Origin: Daldinia sp. FL1419
Lineage: Eukaryota; Ascomycota; Sordariomycetes; Xylariales; Hypoxylaceae
Length of the DNA stretch: 64,000 bases
NCBI GenBank assembly: GCA_025201765.1
Contig: MU623427.1
Span: 96,361 to 160,360, forward strand
Direction: 5' to 3'
The notes beneath the pieces are model-generated. The model was not told the origin of the DNA and did no database searches. It saw only the letters and a list, made by a program, of their open reading frames with translations. A program made the position numbers and the translations under genes. Each line of letters opens with the position of its first letter. Positions within the stretch are counted from its first letter, which is position 1. Positions 13,435 to 24,910 of this stretch are shown here, piece after piece.

Positions 13435-14449
13435 AGGCTCCTTGTATCCCATGGTAGCCGAAGCCCAGCCGAGGGCTCTAGGCTCTTGTGGTCCTCCGTG
13501 AATCGACTAGATTTCAACGGCTAATAACCCATCTGACCGCTCACGTAACCAAGAAGCAACGGTGACGATGGGTCAGGCCCCCTGTCTGTCAGTATTTTTG
13601 AGGATCGGAGGCTTTGTCTATCCAAACGGCTCCTTGTTTTCTACAATTAGCAATGCAACTGAATCGTATTGTCGCTCCTCTCAATCCTCGTGCTATGATA
13701 TTCCGCTCTCATGTGTCCGACTCCGCCATCACTGTCGGTACAGAGCCAAGGGAGGCCCGAGTATCCAAGATCAGAAAAAGATGAAACCGAATAATCCGGG
13801 GTCACGAAAGAGCTCCGAGTGATATATATTGCACAAAATCTCTAGGCAACTCTGTCGTAGTAAGGTAGGTCTCGGTTTTGCTGTTTTTGGGTCTTCAATT
13901 GCGTACCCTCTTCAGGAGCCTTTTCCCAATTACCAGGGAAGAGTGTCATGAAGGCATCGCGTATATCATTCGTTCTTGTACTTTGGGGAAGCCCGACTCC
14001 AATATTATAGAGTACTAATGGAGGTCATCCCTTTCGGAGTCTTGGGGCAAGGGGTGGCAAGTACTTATCGCGTATGGAGTAGCTGTCGTTTTGAAGTGAG
14101 TAGATATGGTTGGGAAATCGATGGGAAGGTATGCCACAAAGGGGCGAATACCCCTTTTCCAATAGCCCACATGCGAAAGCCGCATATAAAGCTCTCTGTT
14201 CTCCGACAATGAAGGTAGGGGCGATTACGAGAATATCACAACAACATAATGCACTATAGTCTGTGTTACAACTCATCTCATCTAATTCCATCCCTCCATT
14301 GGCCTAAGGAGCCCTGCTTCTAATACCAATGCTTACATTTCATAAGATCCAGCCAAATCCACGCCAGCTTCTTTGTAGCTGTTCCATGTGGCTCTGTGGG
14401 GGATTAGTATCGGTCTCCTCGAAGCTTGCAAAGCACGTAGATATTTAAC
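13435..14449. other. Intergenic, no supported gene
   Basis: Both strands carry only short open frames with no recognised family. A minus-strand peptide around 13,870-13,990 is open for some 35 codons, but I could not assign it. Confidence 0.45.
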
Positions 14450-14866
14450 CTAGGTCCTAGGAGGAATCGGCCCAGTGCCCCGCGGTATCACAGCACTCTT
14501 CTCGACGAAGTGCGCCATAATGCAGAGCTACTTACCGTCCTGAGCGGTGATGTGTGACCACATCTCGTACTTTTAAAAAGGGTTGACTTCTCTCTCGAAC
14601 GAGCGGCGGGCAGTACCGATGCCAATGTTGAAGGAACCTCGCGCGGATTCGGACGGATTCGACGGATCCTTGGCCAGTCGCGTCTTGGCATTCCGGGCGG
14701 CCAGGTGTCCGGCTCGCGCAACATCGAGATCCAATAGGTAGGTTGAATCGGATTTGTGTAGTCGATATTCAATTCGATATTCAATCTCGCCTATATAGGC
14801 ATGCGACTCGCTGATGACCGGGTGGAAGAGCTTGTCGGATGTGTGAGTATGAGGATCTAGGAACAA
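14450..14866 (-). pseudogene. Decayed thioesterase-like (THEM6/4HBT-type) gene
   Basis: The minus strand encodes recognisable parts of the fungal thioesterase-like family (hot-dog fold, THEM6-related). These are RLHKSDSTYLLDLDVAR (the family signature is HKSNSTYFxDLDxxR), then GSFNIGIGTARRSFEREVNPF, YEMWSHITAQDGK and LCIMAHFVEKSAVIPRG. The pieces follow the normal order. A stop plus a +1 shift falls after REVNPF, in an A/T run near 14,575. An in-frame TAG falls after AQDGK near 14,528. The frame ends at a TAG at 14450. In the family the last two segments are continuous (WDRKWxYxVTHFVEKG), so both breaks are lesions, not introns. The N-terminal membrane segment common in this family is not clear. 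It is a dead copy; the intact family function is uncertain. Confidence 0.75.
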
Positions 14867-16302
14867 CGGCTGGATTTAAAAGATGTTCGTAGACAACAAT
14901 AACAACAGGCAAGGGACGAAAAGAAAAATGAGGTGATGGCAGGGAAGTTGAATATGAGGAAGAGAACACCTCGTGGTGGCTAAGTTCGGCCTACCTGGCT
15001 ACGCCCAGAAATACCTTTTGTATGTACACGCCCACGTAAGGGCACTCGAGTGAGGGCACTCAAGTAAGGGAGAAAGTTCTTATATGGAAGTAAACACGTC
15101 TAACATGTAAATACGACCAACCTGGGTATTCGGATTGATTACTGAGAAAACCCGCAATCACCGGGCATCTTGGAGACCCTGAAAAACGCCAGGAAATGTT
15201 GGAATTAGAATCTAACGCCAGCAGCCTTGCGTCAAGCAGGCTCTAATGAGCCGCATCGGAAGGGGATGTCGTCCCACTTGAGTAGACGCTGCGTATTTGT
15301 CTATGGGTGCAATTATGTGTTCCGTAGAGAGCGTTGGCCCCTAATACATACCTACTGGACTTTCTCCGGCCGACATCGAGGTAGGATCAGCTTGGAAGGG
15401 GCTGGTTGGTACGCCTTTGACACTACGTAAAAATAAATTATAATATATATCATACCACACCTTAGCAACCTCGATATCGATATTCATCGGCGAGGGGTAC
15501 CACGAGGAGCTCATGTATGTTCCACAGCATGAATCAAATGTGACGGTAAGCAATCGCAATCTTTCGGTAGTACAATACATACTAATGTAAAACCGAAGGG
15601 ATCCATCGCTCTGATCCCTATCTGTCCTGCAAGCTTGGATTATGCAATTAACCGGCAAAGCTGTCCCAGGCCCTTCTGATTTCATCCCCCCTTGCCCCTC
15701 ACTTTGGGGGCCTAAATCGTAGATACTCCTCCATGTAGGGCTATACCACCAGACTTTGGTGACAGGGCTACATTCTCCGAGCGAAGAAGGACAAGGCGAA
15801 GTCGCAAGAATTCGAGAAGAGGCGTATGGGCAATGCTCTGTATTAGATGTTAGCCATGATCCCGTAGTTAATCTGCAGCTTCAATAGTGTGGTGAATGAA
15901 TGCATCTGCTTCCGAACGTCGACCTTACGACCTTCTGATGAATAATACTCTTGAGGGTCTAGGCTATTTGGTATAAGCAATATCTATAGTATAAGCGAAT
16001 TCCACAGCTTACACGAAGCCGTCTATTCTGACTTCAGTCTTTTCACAGTGTATCGTTAGTGTCTACACCATAGACGTGATCGATACAGAGCCTTTGGCTT
16101 GTGGCCCCGAGAATTGGATGTGTTCTCCATGTTGTGCTTCTTGTTCCTCCTCTAAGCCGTCGAACAGTACCGTAAATCCTCTACTGGTGAAATTGTCCGA
16201 CGGCTGAAGTTTCTTCTCACTTGTTCCTCCAGGTGAGCTAGGCTTTTCAACCAGACGCCGACCGCTCGCGTTGTGCCAATATTTCTGGATCAGCGAACTA
16301 CC
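14867..16302. other. Intergenic, no supported gene
   Basis: A minus-strand frame at 15341-15685 (114 codons) is the longest open stretch. It shows no recognised domain and its start and codon use are unconvincing. The rest is short frames only. Confidence 0.45.
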
Positions 16303-16850
16303 AGGCTATTTGCGCAGCTTGAACCTCCCGAAGAAAGAGAAAAGAGGCCAGCAGATTGGAAGGCAGGCACATGTGATTCCAGTACCACAATACACGGTCG
16401 TCCATAGCTGGGTTTGATAGAACGATGGTTCACGGCTTCCAGGGATATGGCCGAAGATGGCCTTCAGGAGACCAGACACAATAACGCTGTTGTAGAAGAG
16501 CAATATCAGTATTCTAAGGTTCCTAGTACGGTACGGAGTATCAAGTATGAGTCCAGCACTTACAAGGCACCTAATAAGAACACGGACGCTATGGCAACCT
16601 TCTGCTTCGTGCTGAATTATAGCCCGAGGACTACCTTAATTGGTAGCAAGATGATCATCACGTCGATTAAAGCCTCGCAGATGGCGCTGGAGAACCAATA
16701 CAAGTTGTAATTGAAGCAATACCGCGGGTCGTCTTGGGCATTAATCCATATATATTTCATTGGAATTCAGAATTCAGGGGTGCAGCTTGAGAAAGAACTG
16801 GTGATCAATCCAAACAAGACTCGCACATTCATTATATCAACAGCCTCGCC
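16303..16850 (-). pseudogene. Decayed PTH11/rhodopsin-like integral membrane protein
   Basis: Read on the minus strand, the segments appear in the order of the fungal rhodopsin/PTH11-type multi-pass family. First comes CTPEF-stop-IPMKYIWINAQDDPRYCFNYN. A helix follows, YWFSSAICEALIDVMIILLP, then KVVLGL-stop-FSTKQKVAIASVFLLGAL. After a possible intron (GTAAGT near 16,562) come LLFYNSVIVSGLLKAIFGHI, PSFYQTQLWTTVYCGTGITC and ACLPICWPLFSF. In the family the loop reads LQxSTKQKxxxxxxFxLG and the last helix ends ACLPxxxPL. The two internal stops fit TGG-to-TGA (usual W) and CAA-to-TAA (usual Q) changes, the class made by RIP. The N-terminal helices and CFEM part are absent. The family assignment is fairly sure; that it is dead follows from the stops. 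Confidence 0.72.
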
Positions 16851-17426
16851 ATCGCAAGTTTATATTGCTGTTTCTGAGACCTATTTACCAGATGGATGGT
16901 ATCAGTAACGGGGCATCGTTTCACCCGAAAAAAATTCATTAATTCATTTATTGGGGTGGATGGTAGGACAGCGATATCATAGGTGCAGGTCTACTGCCGC
17001 ATCCCGGTCGTATAAGAAAGAGTTGATGCATTTTTTGGGTTTTCTTTTCCTTTCCTTTACTTTTCTTTTTTTGGTGTAACACAGGTAGGTACCTAGGTAG
17101 GCCCATATACATTGCCCGACCTAGGTAGGTACCTATTTTTTGACATGTACCTTCCTCTGAGATATGAGACATGAGACAATGCACCCCCCTCTTTCCTCTC
17201 TTTTCCCATTCAAGTACAACTACCTGCCTAGGTAATTAGCTTTTCCAAGCTGCTGCCCAGGCGAGCCCGCATTTCGTACTTTCCCGACAGAAAGATTGCA
17301 TACATTGATTTAACACACCTTTCCTTCCCAGTCAGTACGTGAAACCAACCATTCACACTGTAGTTGAACCAGAATTCCTGCACGATACCAACGTGCCGGA
17401 CACGGTGCACCACCTACGCAGTAGCC
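16851..17426. other. Upstream region of the reductase gene, with palindromic CCTAGG motifs
   Basis: This is non-coding. At 17083-17101 and 17119-17135 it has two head-on copies of AGGTAGGTACCTAGG-type sequence, and another CCTAGG at 17,227. The promoter of the gene at 17427 must lie here. Confidence 0.5.
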
Positions 17427-18684
17427 ATGCCGTCGAAAAATGCCTTTCAGGTCCACGGGAGGGTAAGTGATCCGTCCTTTCTATAGCACTATAGCACAAT
17501 ATCATAGAATCCGCTGACGCTCACAGACGGCCATCATCACTGGCGGTTCGCGTGGCATGGGACTCGCGGTGGCGCGTCAGCTCGCTGAAAAGGGCGCCAG
17601 TGTCGTGATTGTTGCACGCGATGAAGCTAGGCTTCTCGAAGGAGTCGCCTACGTCAAGGTATGGCACTTCTCTTATCTACGTATTCATGTTTACTTCTCG
17701 AGGCTGATTACGCGGTAGAAAGGAGCCTTGAGCCCTGAAACCCAGCGTTTCCATCACATTAGCGCCGACCTCACCTCGGCGTCCGAAGCTGTCCGAGTTG
17801 TGGATGAGGCGCTGGAATGGAACTCAGGAAGCGCACCAGACATTGTAAGCGATTCCCGAAAGAATTTGATGCCTCTCATGCCCTGTCTCGTGGAGTTCCC
17901 TCGAATAGGCATCGTGTGTTCGAGCCGATATTGATCTCGAATGGGGTAGGTGTGGTGCTGCGCCGGTAGTACGCATCCGACGCTGTTCGTCGACACTCCG
18001 GTGTCAGAGTTCTCCGCGCAAATGAGTAACAACTACTTCACGGCCCTGTACATGGCACATGCGATCCTGAAACATTGGCTTCAGGACTCGGGCAAGACCC
18101 CTCTTGCCGCCTCGACTCCTTCTGCCGATAAGTCTGGCACTGCACGCCACCTTATCTTTACCGCGTCCTTCTTAGCTTTCTACAGCTTCACTGGCTACTC
18201 TCCCTATAGCCCAAGCAAGGCCGCGCTTCGCTCTCTTTCGGATTCCCTCTCCCAAGAGATGAACCTATATGCTGCAGCACATCCAAGGGAACCGAGAGTT
18301 CGCCTACACACCATCTTCCCGGCGGGTATTCTAACCGATAGTTTCGAGGCCGAGAACCGGATCAAGTCTGATCTGACAAAGCTTCTCGAAGAAGCAGACA
18401 AGCCAAAAACGCCCGAGATTATCGCTTCGAGAAGCATCAAGGGATTAGAAAGTGGACAGGAGCTTATCACAACTGACTTCCAGACAGGATTAGTCAAGCG
18501 AAGTATGCTAGGAGGTAGCGTCAGAGGTGGCTTCCTTAGAGGACTTGGGGACTGTATCTTAGCCGGCCTTCTAGCCGTCATCATGATATTCGTCCGCTGG
18601 GACCACGACAGGAAGGTTCGGAGCTGGGGCAGTCAGTTCGGAGCTTCGGGCATGAAAGGAGACAAGGCGCAAGCTCAAGGCTGA
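17427..18684 (+). CDS. 3-ketodihydrosphingosine reductase (KDSR/Tsc10 family)
   Basis: This NADPH-dependent short-chain reductase converts 3-ketodihydrosphingosine to dihydrosphingosine, the second step of sphingolipid synthesis, at the ER membrane. Four exons (17427-17462, 17527-17658, 17719-17844, 17950-18684) are joined by introns of 64, 60 and 105 bp, all in phase 0, giving 342 residues. The cofactor motif TGGSRGMG is at 17-24. The family-typical CCAGS replaces the usual NNAG. The catalytic residues are S171, Y184 and K188 (YSPSK). A C-terminal hydrophobic helix (about GLGDCILAGLLAVIMIFV) followed by a basic tail is the membrane anchor. The length fits the family. The start (MPSKNAFQVHGR) is the only ATG compatible with the first exon. 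All junctions are canonical and the gene appears intact, although its surroundings hold decayed genes. Confidence 0.95.
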
Positions 18685-19828
18685 CGTTCCGCCCGATCGA
18701 TCGGCTTTCCGTTGTTTATTTGTAGATCAAATTCTTTCGTCGTCGAATCCCGAGTACGGATAGGCCCGGCAATAATTGTAGTGCTACAGCAAAATCTCTA
18801 CCTAGTAACTGAGGACCATCGTCTTATTACATATAAGGGAAAATGCGGACAGGTGGATTCGGAGATCACTCTGTAATAAACTTTAATGGAGTGAGATACT
18901 CATAAGGCGAGATATCCAGATCATTATGGTGAAATAGGTCTCTCAGCCAGGATAACCTGCGAGAAGGTCATCAATATATCTACCGTTCCACCACGCGTCT
19001 TTTAAGGATCGGTGTAATATGGTGGTGTGTATGCGGCTCGACACATCTCGACGGCAACCATGAGACGGCCACCTTTTGTGACGTCGACAGCCCTAGGGCC
19101 TACCAGATCATATACATAGCCTCGTCGACAGGGGAGTAGTAGTGGTGAACTAGACTGTTAACTCACGCAAGCTCGTGCAATAGTACCCTCCTTTAACAGC
19201 GTTACATGGCATACTCATACCAAGGCGAGTGTTACACATGCCTATCATCATAAATAGAGGTATAGTGGGTGAACTTAACCGGGCCTGGGGTGTTTGACAT
19301 GAAGATTTGCGTACTCTGCCACTACTCCAACCGGTTGTGCCAAGTATATAAGTGTTTTTGTTAGACACCTTGGGGTTTCTATTCTCGGACGCATGTTGGT
19401 TGCCGTATTTGTCGGTGAGTAGAAGCTGACGACACTACGCCATTTGCTAGGAATAGACTGAGATTGCCCATCGATTCTGAACCATCCGCCACGTTTTCAG
19501 CTCCGGGGCTACATGTCGGGTCAAGGGTACATCTGGGAGCATGTGCCTGCTATGATGTAAAGGGCACCCTAGGCGTAACTTCACGAGTAAGAATATTATT
19601 ACATAGACAAACAAGACAGGACGGGAGTAGTGCGTAAAATGCGGCTACGCTAATGCAAGCTAATGCATGACATGCATTATAAGCACATCCCCCCACCTTT
19701 TTACTCTTGCCGCCTTTTCTTCTTAGGCTCCTCGGGAAAAATCCTATCGGCAACGGCCTCGATGCCTTCTATACGTCATTTTAGCTCTCACTACGGGAGC
19801 AAAGACGTCTCCTGCCCGGGAGAGGCCC
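18685..19828. other. Intergenic, no supported gene
   Basis: This holds the 3' flank of the reductase gene and moderately AT-rich spacer. Short open frames near 19,150-19,370 and 19,550-19,750 show no recognised domain. Confidence 0.5.
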
Positions 19829-20130
19829 TTGACTAGCTTGGCAATGAAGGTCGGCTTCGTAAGCAACAACAAGACCATCCAGGACGGGAAGTGCCACTGG
19901 TCACGGATACTTACATCTGGCGAGTTGAAGAGCAACCTATCCTCCGATACTACCTCAAAGGCACAGCTCAATATCAGGAGATATATACAAGAAGTGTTTT
20001 CTGTCCAGGATACCCGTCGGTTTGTTATTGCCTTTACACTTTACGGACCTTTGATAAGACTATTCGTGTTTGATCACCTGGGGGAATCGCGTTTAACCAG
20101 TTCGATATAAACGGAGACGGATTCTAGTTT
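19829..20130 (+). pseudogene. FunK1 fungal-type protein kinase fragment, broken
   Basis: The plus strand reads CHWSRILTSGELKSNLSSDT, then RRYIQEVFSVQDTRRFVIAF, then TLYGPLIRLFVFDHLG. This matches the region ahead of the kinase lobe in FunK1 proteins (family pattern: W..ILVPGELKSN ... REVF.AQDTRRFVLGFTLCG..MRLWEFDRLGGIAS..F.IN.DG). After DHLG one base is missing in a run of G's near 20,081. In the shifted frame the expected continuation GGIAFNQFDINGDGF is readable up to a TAG at about 20,126. The kinase domain itself is gone, and AT-rich transposon DNA begins about 140 bp further on. An intact family member would be 600-900 residues. The family call is solid; the piece is non-functional. Confidence 0.8.
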
Positions 20131-20268
20131 TATACAGGAATAAAATAAGCCAAACAGCGAATTTTATATATTTAGAATATATCCCGCACCTATCAGTACT
20201 CTATCTATTCTCCTTACCGTGCTTTGGCCAAGCCTGCTTTTTAACTACTTACGTTCAAAAGGAAGAAA

Positions 20269-20273
20269 CAGTT
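20269..20273. repeat. Target-site duplication CAGTT, left copy (outer element)
   Basis: CAGTT lies immediately left of the outer element's 5' LTR and is repeated exactly at 36660-36664, right after its 3' LTR. Five bp is the usual duplication size for Ty1/Copia integrases. Confidence 0.85.
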
Positions 20274-20329
20274 TGTTGGCAGGAAGGAGCTCTATAGCAC
20301 CTGCCTAGCTTATTATGTAATTAGAGTAC
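20274..20329 (+). repeat. Outer element 5' LTR, left piece
   Basis: It starts TGTTGGCAGGAAGGAG and aligns without gaps to 36484-36539, where the same positions read TATTAATAAAAAGGAG. Every difference is C/T or G/A. This copy keeps far more G and C than the right-hand copy. Its last five bases (AGTAC, 20325-20329) are the target site of the inner element. Confidence 0.88.
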
Positions 20330-20481
20330 TGTTGGATTAGTAAGCCTAAAAATAGCGTGGAAAAATTCTCTCCCTTATAATAATTCCATAAAAAGCCTTA
20401 TTATTCTATTTTAAAATTTAAATAATAATAATAATAATTTAAATTTTATAATTATAATTTTTTTTTATATATTATATAATA
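20330..20481 (+). repeat. Inner element 5' LTR (152 bp)
   Basis: It begins TGTTGGATTAG and aligns without gaps over 152 bp to 30565-30716. All differences seen are transitions. The end reads ...ATAATA, a RIP-altered form of the expected ...CA end. Confidence 0.88.
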
Positions 20482-22289
20482 ATTAAGAATTTTAATTGTA
20501 TCTCAATATAAATATATAGTTAATATTAATCTAACTATACTATATAAATATATATTTAATATAACTTTAATTATATTTAATTAAATAATATTATCCAAAA
20601 ATATTACAGAAGAAAATCAATTATTTATATTTAATGATTAGAAAGCATAGAATTAGGCTTTTGCCTTAAGTTTTCTTAAGGTTTTTTGTTGTAATGAAAA
20701 TATATGGGTAGCAAAAAAATGGTACCTTATTTAGTATGATAATCTTACATATTAATTTTATAATTTTTAAATTTTAAATAACTTTATATATTTAATTTTT
20801 TTTAATTTTTTTATTTTTTTTTATTTAATTAGGATATTAAAATATTTTTTTAAATTAAAAAAGTTTGGATTTTAAAGGTTTTATAAATTATTTATGTTTT
20901 ATTAGTTAAATATATAAGCTTTTTTCTGATTGGCCAGTTATGTTAGCCTTTTTTGATTGGTTAGCCTTGCATTGCACCTAGTTATATCTTAATTGATTAG
21001 TCTTATGTTTAGTTATATATTGAATTGAAGTAGTGTAATTATATAATTGAAGTTACCTTTAGTTTTTATGGAGTAATTTCTTTTAGGGTTTTTATAAGTT
21101 TTTTCTGGATATAAATAGGTTTTTAAGAGTTGTGTTTTGTTTGATTAGTATAATATTATTTTATGAAGTATTTTTATTAATTTTTTTAGTATTTTTATTA
21201 ATATTTTTTATAGATATTATATAGTAAGATCCTTTTATTGTTAAGTTGAAGTTGTTATTTATGGAGTTATTATTTAGGATTAAGTTTGCGATTAGTTGAA
21301 GTTCGAATCTACCCTATGTGATTCTGAGAGATTTAAGTTTGTTTGAGAGAGGTTTGGAGATTTTGGAAAAGGATTTATTGTATCTGATGTTATTGATGTT
21401 GTTGATTTGATTAGAGATTATGTTGGAGTTTTTAAGGAAGTTGAAGTAGATGTTACAAATGTTAATTTTGATTATTATGTGTATGATCCAATTTTGAAAA
21501 GTTATCAAGAGATGGGCCGAGGACGAATTATATATTAAAAACCACTACCAAGTACACGATCAAATGAAAAGAGCATTGAAATTATTCTTTTACTTAAGCG
21601 CAAGTTGATTAGGACGTATAGTATGAAGATAAGTAATAAGCGTGGATTAGAATTTATTCCGAGCGTATAGAGTTTAATGATGATGACCGATTAGTTTGTT
21701 AAACATACAATTAAGATTAGAGAGTGTTGAATAGAGATAAGAAACGTTCGAAAGTTGAAGAGCAGCACAACAATTAAGAGATTTAGGGAGTTAGGATTTT
21801 TCTTTTAATTTATACACTTTTTTGGATATTGAATTAGTGTAGTGTAATTAGGTAATAAAAACTACTTTGCAGAGACCCTATTAGCCTCCATAGAGTTAAA
21901 TATTTTAGGTTTCCATAGCTTTTTTGGATATAAATAGGCCTTTGAGAGTTATTTTTCTTGTTTAATTAGCAGAGGCTCATAAGGTTCTATAGTTTAGTTT
22001 TTTTATAGAGTTTTTGTACGAAAATATACAATTTTAGTTTCTTCTTTGAAGATATCCTCTTAAAGTGCGCTACTATTGGCAAGCAGTTATATATATCTAT
22101 TTTTCTATCCAATTAGCTTATTCTTCTCTTTAGGATATAGTCACTTTGTATCCTTTGGCTTATATAGCCTCTAACTTGCTATGGATTAATTGAAGTACAG
22201 GGCATATTTTGTAGGAGCTGGCAATTAAAATAATATATTTAATTAAAGATAAGAGGGTTGTATATTATTGTAAGAAATTTGATTTTTAT
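20482..22289. other. C-depleted AT-rich DNA inside the inner element; possible further direct repeat
   Basis: There are no open genes. Two segments, about 21,000-21,150 and 21,825-21,965, share a diverged direct similarity: TGAA..AGTGTAATTA, then a run ending TTTT.TGGATATAAATAGG and .TTTGAGAGTT. The TATAAATA within each suggests promoter-bearing terminal repeats of a small third element, but ends and target duplications could not be fixed. The plus strand has few C's, as expected if C was converted to T on this strand. Confidence 0.45.
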
Positions 22290-24910
22290 GATAGAGAATT
22301 TGATTTGATTAGATAAAAATTAATTTTTGAGGGTTTATATATTGAATAAGAGCTTTAATAACTAGATGTAAGGTAATTATATCCTAAGGAAGGTAGGTAT
22401 TAAAATGATTAAATAGAAGTTTAATAGAGGTGATTGCTAGTAATGGTAGTTGGTGTTCAAAAGAGAGAATAGATAATATATTTAATAAAAGAGCAAATTT
22501 ATAAATTATTGTAAAAATTATAAGAGAAAGTGATAATTTTATAAAGTTTGATACGATCAGATAAGAATTAGCTTTTGAAGGTTTATATATTGAACAGGAG
22601 CTTTAATAGTTCCTGTAGGATATGTTCTGTATTTCAATTAACTTATAGTAAATTAGAGGTTATATGAGTTTGAAGATATAAAGTAATTATATCTTAAGGA
22701 GTAGAATAAGTTGATTAGGTAGAAAAATAAATCTATATAATTACTTATTAATGGTAATGTATTTTAGGAAGATATTTTCAAAGAAGAAATTAAAAATGTA
22801 TATTTTTGTATGAAGATTCTATGAAGGTGATCTTTAAAGAATTATATAGAATTTAGGTTGATTAGGTAAGAAAATAATTCTTGAAGATTTATTTATATTC
22901 AAAAGAACTTATTTAGGACAAAATCTGGTGTATTATATTGAAATTCTTTTAATAAATTATTAATTATGTGAAATTGATAAGAAATTAATAATAATTGATA
23001 AAAGTTAATAAAAATTAATAAGATAGTTAATAAATTGATAAAGGGTAAAAAAAAATATATTAAAAATTTAAAATTTAAAAAAATATTTATTATTAAGTGT
23101 ATTCTTTTTATTAGTAAGAATTTAAGTTAATTAGATAAAAAAATAATTTTTAAGGAGTTTTAATAGCTTTTACAGGATATGCCTTAACCCTATATTTTTA
23201 TTGTACGAATCTTTATAGAAAAACTAATAATTCTATACTTAAGAACTTAAGCTGATTAAATAGGAAAATAATTTTTAGAAATTTATTTATATTAAATATA
23301 AGCTTTAATTAAATAAGGGTTTTAATTAAACAAGAACTTTTACAGAATATGCCCTAACCCTACACTTTTATCATACGAAATTCTATAATTTTAAAAATTA
23401 ATGATTCTATCCTTGAGAATATAAGCTAATTAGATAGGAAAATAACTTCTAAAGAACTTTAATAATTCCTGCAGGATATACCCTGCAGTTTTATTGTATA
23501 AATCTCTATAAAAAAATTAATAATTAGGGATATTTTAATTTAAATTAATTAAATAGGTAAACAACTTTTAAAAACTTATATATTAAATATAAATTTTAAT
23601 TAAATAAAAATTTAAATTAAATAAAAATTCTTACAATTTTATTATATAAAATTTTATAAAAAATTAATAATTTTATACTTAAAAATTTAAATTAATTAAA
23701 TAAAAAATAATTTTTAGAGGTTTATTTATATTAAATAAGAATTTTAATAATTTTTGTAGGATATACCCTACACTTTATTATATAAATTTTTATAGAAAAA
23801 CTAATGATTTAATGCTTAAGAATTTAAACTAATTAAATAAAAATTAATATTTAAAGGTTTATATATTGAACAAAAACTTTTATAGGACATGCCTTACAAT
23901 TTTATTGTACAAAGCTTTATAGAAAATTAACAATTCTATACTTGAAAACCTAAGAATTTAAGCTGATTAGATAAGAAAATAACTTTTAAGGGCCTATTTA
24001 TATTAAATTTAAACTTTAATAATTTTTGCAAAATATGCCCTACAATTTTATCGTACAAATCTTTATCGAAAACTAACAATTCTATACTTGAGAACTTAAG
24101 CTAATCAAATAAGAAAATAACTTCTGAGGGCCTATTTATATTAAATATAAACTCTAATTAAATAGGAACTCTAATAACTCCTGCAGGAAATGCTTTAACC
24201 CTATACTTTTATCGTAAGAAGCTTTATGGAAAATTAATAACTCTATATTTCAGAACTTAAACTAATCAAATAAGAAAATAATTTTTAAAAACTTATTAAT
24301 ATATCAAAAAGCATTAGATTAGCGAATTTCATCCTAACCCTATCACCCCAACTTATTACTATAAAAAAACTAATAATTTTATATTTAAGAATTTAAACTA
24401 ATTAAACTAGAAAACAACTTTTAAAGGTTTATTTATACTAAACATAAGGTTTAATTAAATTAAAACTCTAATAATTTTTACAAACTAATAAAATTTTCCA
24501 GTTTTAATTATGTAATTACATTACAACCCTCTATAAACCCCCCCCCCCCTTTAAAAAACCCTTATATAATTAAAATAACTTAATTATAAAAATAATTAAA
24601 AAAAAAATTTAATTAAAAACATAAAAATAATTTTAAATTTTAAAAAGGATAACCAACAAGGTTCCTTAAGGTAATTCCTATTATATAATTACATTACCTC
24701 GGTTCATTATATCTTAAAAGGTATAATAAAATGATTAGATATAAAAATTATTATAAATAATTATTTAATAATAATAATACATATAATGAAATTATAAATT
24801 AAAAGAATATATTATTTATATAAAGTTTTATAAAAATGATCTTTAAAAAACTATATAGAACTTAAACTAATCAAATAAGAAAATAATTGTTAAAAACTTA
24901 TTTATATTTA
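22290..24910. repeat. Diverged tandem array, about 15 units of roughly 125-170 bp
   Basis: A unit recurs at irregular spacing with three landmarks in fixed order: GATTAGATAAGAAAATAA plus TTTATTTATATT, then CTGCAGGATATGCCCTA, then TTTTATCGTACGAA followed by ATTCTATACTTGAGAA. First-landmark copies are seen near 22,300, 22,555, 22,710, 22,858, 23,130, 23,245, 23,410, 23,545, 23,690, 23,830, 23,955, 24,100, 24,262, 24,400 and 24,870. Copies differ mostly by transitions. No coding frame runs through it. Units near 22,740-22,960 and 24,760-24,960 also share flanking sequence, so there is a higher-order repeat. Confidence 0.7.

Noticed and set aside
22290..24910. CRISPR-like array
   Set aside because: Repeats are long, highly diverged and variably spaced within a eukaryotic transposon; no short identical repeats with unique spacers and no cas genes.
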